From Sinotaia quadrata (taxonomy: Eukaryota > Mollusca > Gastropoda > Architaenioglossa > Viviparidae): DNA of 64,000 nt. The stretch covers positions 37,323,117-37,387,116 of the forward strand of contig CM054179.1 of the NCBI GenBank assembly GCA_028829895.1, in the 5' to 3' direction. Below, piece by piece: positions 57,890-64,000 of this stretch. The stretch's first letter is position 1, and every line of letters begins with the position of its first letter. The notes beneath the pieces were generated by a model. It saw only the letters and a list, made by a program, of their open reading frames with translations. It was not told the DNA's origin and ran no database searches. The translations under genes were made by a program, and so were the position numbers.

Positions 57890-58188
57890 CCACATTGTTT
57901 TAAATCATCACTTCTCATTAAGTCATTTCAGTCCACACTGTTTAAATCACGCACTTCTCATTACGTGAGTTCAGCCCACACTGTTTAAATCACGCACTTC
58001 TCATTACGTCAGTTCACTCCACTGTTTAAATCACGCACTTCTCATTACGTCAGTTCAGCCCACACTGTTTAAATCACGCACTTCTCATTACGTCAGTTCA
58101 CTCCACTGTTTAAATCACGCACTTCTCATTACGTCAGTTCAGTCCACACTGCTTAAAATATGCAATTCTCATTAAGTCAGTTCTCGCA
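57890..58188. repeat. 43/39-bp alternating minisatellite, about 7 copies
   Basis: Core ACGCACTTCTCATTACGTCA + GTTCAGCCCACACTGTTTAAAT. Units with and without a 4-bp deletion alternate (82-bp dimer). Each holds TACGTCAG, a CRE half-site. Confidence 0.95.
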
Positions 58189-58189
58189 A

Positions 58190-58650
58190 TCCACTTCTTT
58201 TTCTAAACAGTATACACATATTTTTTCACAGAGTATATACAATACTGAATTCACCTTACACATTATTCGTAGTCACAGTACACAAGTCACATGTATACAA
58301 ACAGTACATTAGTTTATTCTCACATTTCGTATCTTTTTAACACAGAAAATTATTTTAGCTGATAAAATTCTCCTTATTTTTATTCCAAGATCAGGGTTTT
58401 ACAAAAAATCGCATACACTCTACGGGTTATTGTAATTCACATTTTTAATGCATAGTCAACTTTGAAAAAAAATCTTACATCGTATGAATTCAGAATTGAG
58501 AAGATCAGATGATAACTGACTATATATGGCTATAATTAGTTGTTGTTGAATATGCATATTCAAATGCATGGACTTTCTACGCTTACCATTTCATCATCAA
58601 AGAGGTCACATCAAATGCGCCAATGGAGATAACTCCTTAAAGAGTACTCG
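58190..58650. other. AT-rich DNA, nothing recognised
   Basis: No supported feature. Confidence 0.4.
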
Positions 58651-58654
58651 GCCG

Positions 58655-58798
58655 AATTATGCTAGAGTTACTTTCCTGGAATCACTTTCATCCCTTATTA
58701 CACTTATTTTAAAGCTGAGGTTTTAGTTGTGACAATGTCTCCATTAAAATCAGTGCGTATGTTAACACTTGAAAGAAAAACGTTGAACTAGCATAATT
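58655..58798. mobile_element. Possible small foldback (MITE-like) element
   Basis: AATTATGCTAG at 58,655-58,665 is the exact reverse complement of CTAGCATAATT at 58,788-58,798, with weaker pairing internally. No clear target-site duplication. Confidence 0.2.
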
Positions 58799-59007
58799 AA
58801 AGAAACTTCTTCCAGGATTATCTACCTTTAGCTTGTACCTGTTCACGACACTGCTGAAGAGGCACTGCTGTGTTGCGTATGGCATCTCGGTCTAATACAT
58901 GTCTTTTAATAAAATGTTAATAAATCAAATAAAACTGATCATAAAGCATAAAAACAGCGGCCATTTTGATTTCTTACACTTGACATAGAGTAATAGAGTG
59001 ACGACTT

Positions 59008-59037
<30 letters not shown>
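59008..59037. repeat. Poly(T) tract
   Basis: About 29 T in a row. Confidence 0.95.
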
Positions 59038-59038
<1 letters not shown>

Positions 59039-59444
59039 GTGGTTTTTATACTTTGAAGAATTATGTTTGATTGTTTTCTTGAACAATGGTTAAAAAGCAG
59101 TGTAGTATACTTCAATTTTAATTTCCCTATTTGAAATCCTGGTCGGTGGTATGCTACTGTTGACATTGTTTTCACTACTTAACAATTCCGATCTGTTGAA
59201 TACATGTATTTAGTATGATATATTTTATTTAATATGATATATTTTCCTTTGAATTCATGAAAGTGTGCGCGAGTTTATTTTATAAACGAAAACTCACATT
59301 TATGTGTAATTCTGATGAACATAGTTTGTAAAAGCTTAAAATAAAGTAAGGGTATTTCATTTAAAAACATGATTTGCGCATAGTCATGGACAGTGGTATT
59401 TTTTAAGTCTGGTCTAGTTATAGCACATGTATAAACAAAGCGTC

Positions 59445-59562
59445 CTTCCTTCCTTCCTTTCCAGCATACACACACACACACTCTCTCTCTGAGACACTCA
59501 CACGCACATTCACACACACACTCATACACACACTCTCTCACATACACACACACACACACACA

Positions 59563-59599
<37 letters not shown>

Positions 59600-59602
59600 T
59601 AC
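59445..59602. repeat. (CTTC)n, (CA)n and (CT)n compound microsatellite
   Basis: CTTCCTTCCTTCC then alternating CA and CT runs. Confidence 0.96.
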
Positions 59603-59604
59603 CA

Positions 59605-60190
59605 CCATTTATACCTGGTCTCTAGAAGTTTATGGGCTGAATGCATTCAAGCAACCCGTCTCCTTTGCTGATGTGTAGCTTTGCACGCAACTAAAACCCT
59701 CTGCTATTTGTCATTGACCATATTTGGGTCAGGAACAATCGTATACCATTTTTTTAAATTTTATATATTTATTTCAATAGTTTCGTTTCAATTGTTTTCT
59801 AAGATGTGAGGAAATACATAATCCTCTTCATTTTGACTTCATCATGATTTCATCATGTCATTTTATTCAACTTTTTGATGCAATATTTTCTCATCTGAAA
59901 CAAAATATCATTCTTTCTTGATTTTGCATGACCACGACTGCTTTTTGTATTGCGAGCATTGTTTGTTTATCACTTTGTAAGATATTTGTTTATATTAGCA
60001 AATAAATACTGTCATTTAATGACGTAATTACAGTATGGTTATAGTTATGTGATCGTATAGTATTAATTAAGTGTGTCTATATATGTTTGATTGATTGTAT
60101 AACATTGATTAATTGCGGCTCCATTTTTGATTGATTTTATAATATTTATTTTAGTGCCTCTCTCTCGGTTTGTATAATATTTATAAAGAG
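59605..60190. other. AT-rich DNA, nothing recognised
   Basis: 60,040-60,190 loosely resembles the arrays that follow. Confidence 0.4.
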
Positions 60191-60194
60191 TTAC

Positions 60195-60605
60195 ACTAAA
60201 TTTGATTTTATAATATTGTGGTTGTATAATTGTGGCTGTATGTTTAATTGTATATTATTAAGCAAGTGTGACTCTATGTTTGACTGTACACTATTGAGCA
60301 AATGTGGCTGTATGATTGATTGTATATAATTGAGCAAGTGTGGCTCTATGTTTGACTGTATATTATTGAGCAAGTGTGGCACTATGTTTGACTGTATATT
60401 ATTGAGCAAGTGTGGCACTATGTTTGATTGAATGTATACTATTGGTTTATTGTAGTTCTATATTTCATTGACTAGCTATATAATATTGATTTATTGTGGC
60501 TCTATATTTCATTGATTAGCTATTTAATATTGGTTTATTGTGGTTCTATATTTCATTGACTAGATATTTAATATTGATTTATTGTAGTGCTATGCTTGTT
60601 TGTAC
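60195..60605. repeat. 36-bp array followed by a 55-60 bp array
   Basis: 60,225-60,430: about six units of AGCAAGTGTGGCTCTATGTT + TGACTGTATATTATTG. 60,435-60,605: three units of ATTTATTGTGGTTCTATATT + TCATTGACTAG. The two share TGTGGCTCTAT, so they are related. Confidence 0.92.
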
Positions 60606-60639
60606 AATATTGAGCAATGACTTAACAGTAAAATAAACT

Positions 60640-61055
60640 AACAAGATACACATGACAGGAATACAAAATACGATATACCAGCTAACACACTACAGGAATA
60701 AAGAATAGAATATACCAGCTAACACACTACAGGAATAAAGAATAGAATATACCAGCTAACACACTACAGGAATAAAGAATACGATATATCAGCTAACACA
60801 CTACAGGAATAAAGAATAAGATATACCAGCTAACACACTACAGGAATAAAGAATACGATATACCAGCTAACACACTACAGAAATAAAGAATATGATATAT
60901 CAGCTAACACACTACAGGAATAAAGAATACGATATGTCAGCTAACACACTACAGGAATAAAAAATACGATATGTCAGCTAACACACTACAGGAATAAAGA
61001 ATACGATATATCAGCTAACACACTACAGGAATAAAGAATACGATATACCAGCTAC
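60640..61055. repeat. 37-bp minisatellite, 11 copies
   Basis: Unit ACACTACAGGAATAAAGAAT + ACGATATACCAGCTAAC, with ACGATATA and AGAATATA variants in blocks. Confidence 0.97.
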
Positions 61056-61059
61056 AGGA

Positions 61060-61485
61060 ATAATAGGAAGTACACGATTCCAAGGCATATATATTTCATT
61101 AAAAAACTCGATATACTAATTGAAAGTTTAAATTATACGGATAACATCCCTCGGGATATTCAGAAACCTATCACACAAGTTACAGAATGAAATATTAAAT
61201 AATACGAGGACCACATGGCAAACAATAAGGAATCCCATGTGAACATTAGTCCAACGAGTAATACAGCACATTGTCTTAGGAAAGCCACTACGAGAAATGC
61301 TAACTGAAATAGTAAATAAAGTGAATACCACAAAGATAATGGATAGAACAGTAATAAATAGCAAAGCAGGCAACAGGAAATAATAATGAATAAATCAATA
61401 ATAAATGCGAGAAAACGCATCGTAGAGAGAATGAATAAAGCATAAAGAAAAGAATAAAGAAACGTACTGAAAACGCATAGCAAGA
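61060..61485. other. AT-rich DNA, nothing recognised
   Basis: The hydrophobic minus-strand frames at 61,128-61,497 follow from AT-rich codons and are not called. Confidence 0.4.
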
Positions 61486-61486
61486 A

Positions 61487-61662
61487 ATTAATGACACATT
61501 AAGAAATATGATGACGCATCACAGAGCAAGAAAGTAATGACACATTATGAAATATGATGACGCACCACAGAGCAAGAAAGTAATGACACATTAAGAAATA
61601 TGATGACGCACCACAGAGCAAGAAAGTAATAACACATTAAGAAATGTGAGAACACATCACAT
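61487..61662. repeat. About 50-bp tandem repeat, 3.5 copies
   Basis: Shared AGAAATATGATGACGCACCA and CAGAGCAAGAAAGTAATGAC. Confidence 0.94.
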
Positions 61663-61664
61663 AG

Positions 61665-62215
61665 CAGGAAATACGAGTAAACAAATTTCAAGCAACAAAG
61701 AATAGCACAAAGAAAACTGAGTGTTTACCCACTACTGCTAATACAACGAGAAACGTGTTAAGTAAACTAGAAAATTAAATGACTAGCATATTGAAAAATA
61801 CGAGTATGTGTTCCACCAATCAACAATAATTGTACTAGTTACGTTTATAAAAATCTGAGTATGTAGTACGTAGTCTTCACAAACAGCATACTTGACGTTC
61901 ATAAAAATCTTAGTATGTTAACACGTAACTTTCACAAACATTATAAACTGATTAAAAATACAGAACACACAAAACACACAGACATACATGCATTGGAGTG
62001 GACGGAATGATGTCATAAGGAAATAATTTGTAATTACAACAAAGCAACCAATCATTCACTGGGAGAATGGAGGGATATGGGAATCATAATGGAACTTATC
62101 TTCATATCAGCGAGCTGTTGGCTTTTAAACACATTTAGAATTTATCAATAATCGAGATTGTATTATCCGTCAAATCCGATAACTGAATTTATTCGATAAT
62201 CACGCAAATCATCGA
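61665..62215. other. AT-rich DNA with a diverged duplication
   Basis: 61,845-61,945 holds two copies of GTTCATAAAAATCT.AGTATG. No gene is supported. Confidence 0.45.
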
Positions 62216-62219
62216 TCAG

Positions 62220-62925
62220 CCACAGTCATCTGTGACAAGCAGCTAGAGACAAGGAATGGAACTTGTACTAATGTGAATTAATTTAACGCACCATGCTCGT
62301 CTCCAGTCACAATCATCTGTGACGAGCAACGATACAAGGAGTGGAGTTGTCCAGCAATAATATGAAATGAGTTTAGAATACCATACACGTCACCAGTCAC
62401 AATTAGATATGACGATCCCAGAGAAACAAGGTGTGGAGCTTGTCTAACAATAATGTGAATGAGTTTAGAACACCGGGTACGTCACCAGTCAATCACAATC
62501 AGTTGTGACGAACAAAGAGACAAGGAGTGGAGCTTGTCTAACAATAATGTGAATGAGTTTAGAACACCGGGTACGTCACCAGTCAATCACAATCAGTTGT
62601 GACGAACAAAGAGACAAGGAGTGGAGCTTGTCTAACAATAATGTGAATGAGTTTAGAACACCTGGTACGTCACCAGTCAATCACAATCAGTTGTGACGAA
62701 CAAAGAGACAAGGAGTGGAGCTTGTCTAACAATAATGTGAATGAGTTTAGAACACCGGGTACGTCACCAGTCAATCACAATCAGTTGTGACGAACAAAGA
62801 GACAAGGAGTGGAGCTTGTCTAACAATAATGTGAATGAGTTTAGAACACCGGGTACGTCACCAGTCAATCACAATCAGTTGTGACGAACAAAGAGACAAG
62901 GAGTGGAGCTTGTCCAGCAAATATT
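62220..62925. repeat. 94-bp minisatellite, about 7 copies, each with a hairpin
   Basis: 62,450-62,925 has five near-identical 94-bp units (ACAAAGAGACAAGGAGTGGA, GAATGAGTTTAGAACACCGG). 62,220-62,450 has older copies. Each unit has TCACAA-TCAG-TTGTGA, nested in CGTCAC...GTGACG. The last unit runs into the downstream helicase-like exon. Confidence 0.96.
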
Positions 62926-63204
62926 TATAATTTTCAACTACGACTACCTTCCTTTCCAGACCACGGACACTACCCCAATTTGTCACTGTCACGTGATCAG
63001 TGAGGCAAAGAGCTGTGTCACGAATCGCTCCATCATCATCTTTCTCCAGCATGAGCACAGGCACGTGACAGTCTCGCAGGCCCTGGACTAAACCGATGAC
63101 CATCGATGTCCTATTTCCACTGCAGTCCAACTGGTAATCACTGGGGTAGACTTCACATAGGATCAAAACATCACGGTAATGAATGTCTGAGTCACTCCCA
63201 GTTC
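62858..63204 (-). CDS. Helicase-like NTPase, downstream exon (end uncertain)
   Basis: Minus-strand exon following an acceptor (CTATATTGACAG ending at 63,205). In the phase set by the upstream exon it encodes SDSDIHYRDVLILCEVYPSD, then GLVQGLRDCHVPVLMLEKDD and ending VTNWGSVRGLERKVVVVE. The pattern 'hydrophobic strand - GLE - VVV' is like the C-terminal RecA domain of UvrD/Schlafen-type superfamily 1 helicases. GC content and sense-strand bias are clearly coding. The 3' end is unclear. A donor (AAG^GTAGTC) at 62,947 would end it after GLERK. Reading on gives a stop at 62,858-62,860, with the last 15-20 residues encoded by the 94-bp array. Confidence 0.55.
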
Positions 63205-63312
63205 CTGTCAATATAGTAGGCCATGAACATTTAACAAACAATTGAAGTATACAATGTCAGAGTCACTCACAACTCCTGTCAATAAAGCATGACAAGAACA
63301 TTTAACAAACAA
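63186..63312. repeat. 68-bp duplication covering an intron end and splice acceptor
   Basis: 63,186-63,244 and 63,254-63,312 are similar (GAGTCACTC.CA.(G/C)TCCTGTCAATA, GAACATTTAACAAACAATT). The extra copy retains an AG acceptor, but its frame meets a stop, so the exon-proximal copy is taken as the working one. Confidence 0.85.
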
Positions 63313-63489
63313 TTTATCTAAGCAATGTCTAAACGTACGAATTTATAGCGGACGTAAATCTAAACATCCTTTTTACGTTCAATTTTCTATTTTTATTCCC
63401 TTCTACTCAATCAACTGTATTTTAATCTATTCAGCTATCCATCACTCCACATATTTTTACTAACTCATAGCAAACAGTTTTGTACCCAC

Positions 63490-63833
63490 CGATGTGAAGT
63501 TGTTTCAAAATACGGGCAATCTGGTGTCCGCATTCTATACAGTGGTGTGGCTTGAGCCCTGAATGCCCTGCTTCATGGTGTGAGATCCGCATAATGGCTG
63601 GACCGTCCTCTGTAACGGGCATGCTACTGAGAGTGTAACCGTAAACTTCGCCGCTCTGAATTTCAAATGCTTCCATAACCTCTCTAACTACCACTGGTGG
63701 TGATCGCAGAGGTGTGGATAGGGTGACCATATCGAGATGTAATGGTCTGACGTCACGTTGCACTGCTGCAGCCCATACTGATACTCTGGGTAGTTTGGAT
63801 ATTAATTTGTCACAAAACCTCGCGAATTTTTCT
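63490..63833 (-). CDS. Helicase-like NTPase, upstream exon
   Basis: Minus-strand exon between an acceptor (TTTTTTTGTTGTAAAACAG, AG at 63,834-63,835) and a donor (ATCG^GTGGGT, GT at 63,488-63,489). It reads EKFARFCDKLISKLPRVSVW, then MVTLSTPLRSPPVVVREVME and HHCIECGHQIARILKQLHI. 'L..PLRSPP.VV' resembles the helicase motif III/IV region ('QL...RSP..I'). The exon ends in phase 1 and joins the next exon in frame over a 285-bp intron, which strongly supports a real spliced gene. There is no start codon, so more exons lie beyond 64,000. Walker A/B motifs are outside the window, so ATPase function is inferred. Confidence 0.6.
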
Positions 63834-63835
63834 CT

Positions 63836-64000
63836 GTTTTACAACAAAAAAATCGCATGCATGTGGTGAACAAGAGTGTTCTCTGTATTAATTTATTATA
63901 TAATGCAATTGGAATGATTTCTTCATAAATTATTCTTATCATTTGGTACAGTCAGTAGTTTTCATCTGACATACTTCTGTTTGAGTTGTTAGTGTATTAC
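63836..64000. other. Intron sequence of the helicase-like gene (minus strand)
   Basis: AT-rich, with the polypyrimidine tract and acceptor for the exon ending at 63,833. Nothing else was recognised. Confidence 0.5.

Noticed and set aside
61128..61497. Hydrophobic minus-strand ORFs resembling membrane segments
   Set aside because: AT-rich low-complexity DNA gives Phe/Leu/Ile-rich frames. Three registers overlap and no conserved motif is seen.
63749..63756. CRE-like TGACGTCA
   Set aside because: Lies inside helicase-like coding sequence (GlnArgAspVal codons).

Overview
The window is non-coding-rich nuclear DNA from an animal, most likely a gastropod or other mollusc. The best evidence is an achatin neuropeptide precursor exon (8.5 kb) carrying eight Lys-Arg-bounded GFGD/GFAD tetrapeptides, a lophotrochozoan family first known from the snail Achatina. 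Splice signals, AATAAA polyadenylation signals, long (GT)n/(GATA)n microsatellites and relics of non-LTR and Ty3/gypsy retrotransposons rule out a prokaryote or virus. The DNA is AT-rich, and only small islands have balanced composition and look coding. Layout: 0-0.4 kb, 3' end of an REL-endonuclease-type non-LTR element (minus strand). 0.4-8.4 kb, minisatellites and AT-rich DNA with a CRE/CCAAT-rich stretch upstream of achatin. 8.4-9.0 kb, the achatin exon. 9-12.6 kb, minisatellites and one unassigned minus-strand ORF. 12.6-14.0 kb, an L2/CR1-like LINE relic whose body is split by about 23 copies of a 40-bp unit. 14-19 kb, minisatellites and AT-rich DNA. 19.2-21.8 kb, a decayed Gmr1-like gypsy pol (minus strand) with integrase upstream of reverse transcriptase and several stretches amplified into tandem arrays. 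22-29 kb, mixed. 29.45-33.47 kb, a candidate two-exon gene (minus strand) for a short secreted cysteine-containing peptide, its 3.8-kb intron packed with minisatellites. 34-62 kb, arrays of 18-105 bp units separated by short AT-rich stretches, with a heat-shock-element cluster at 39.2-39.35 kb. 62.9-63.83 kb, two exons (minus strand) of an unnamed helicase-like NTPase, the downstream one running into a 94-bp array. The genes do not form an operon-like unit. The shared theme is local tandem amplification. At least two transposon relics have had pieces of their coding sequence turned into minisatellites, and one array abuts and may extend a host exon. Almost all long open frames in the window are artefacts of these arrays. 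Nothing here was checked against a database: family names rest on motifs recognised by eye.
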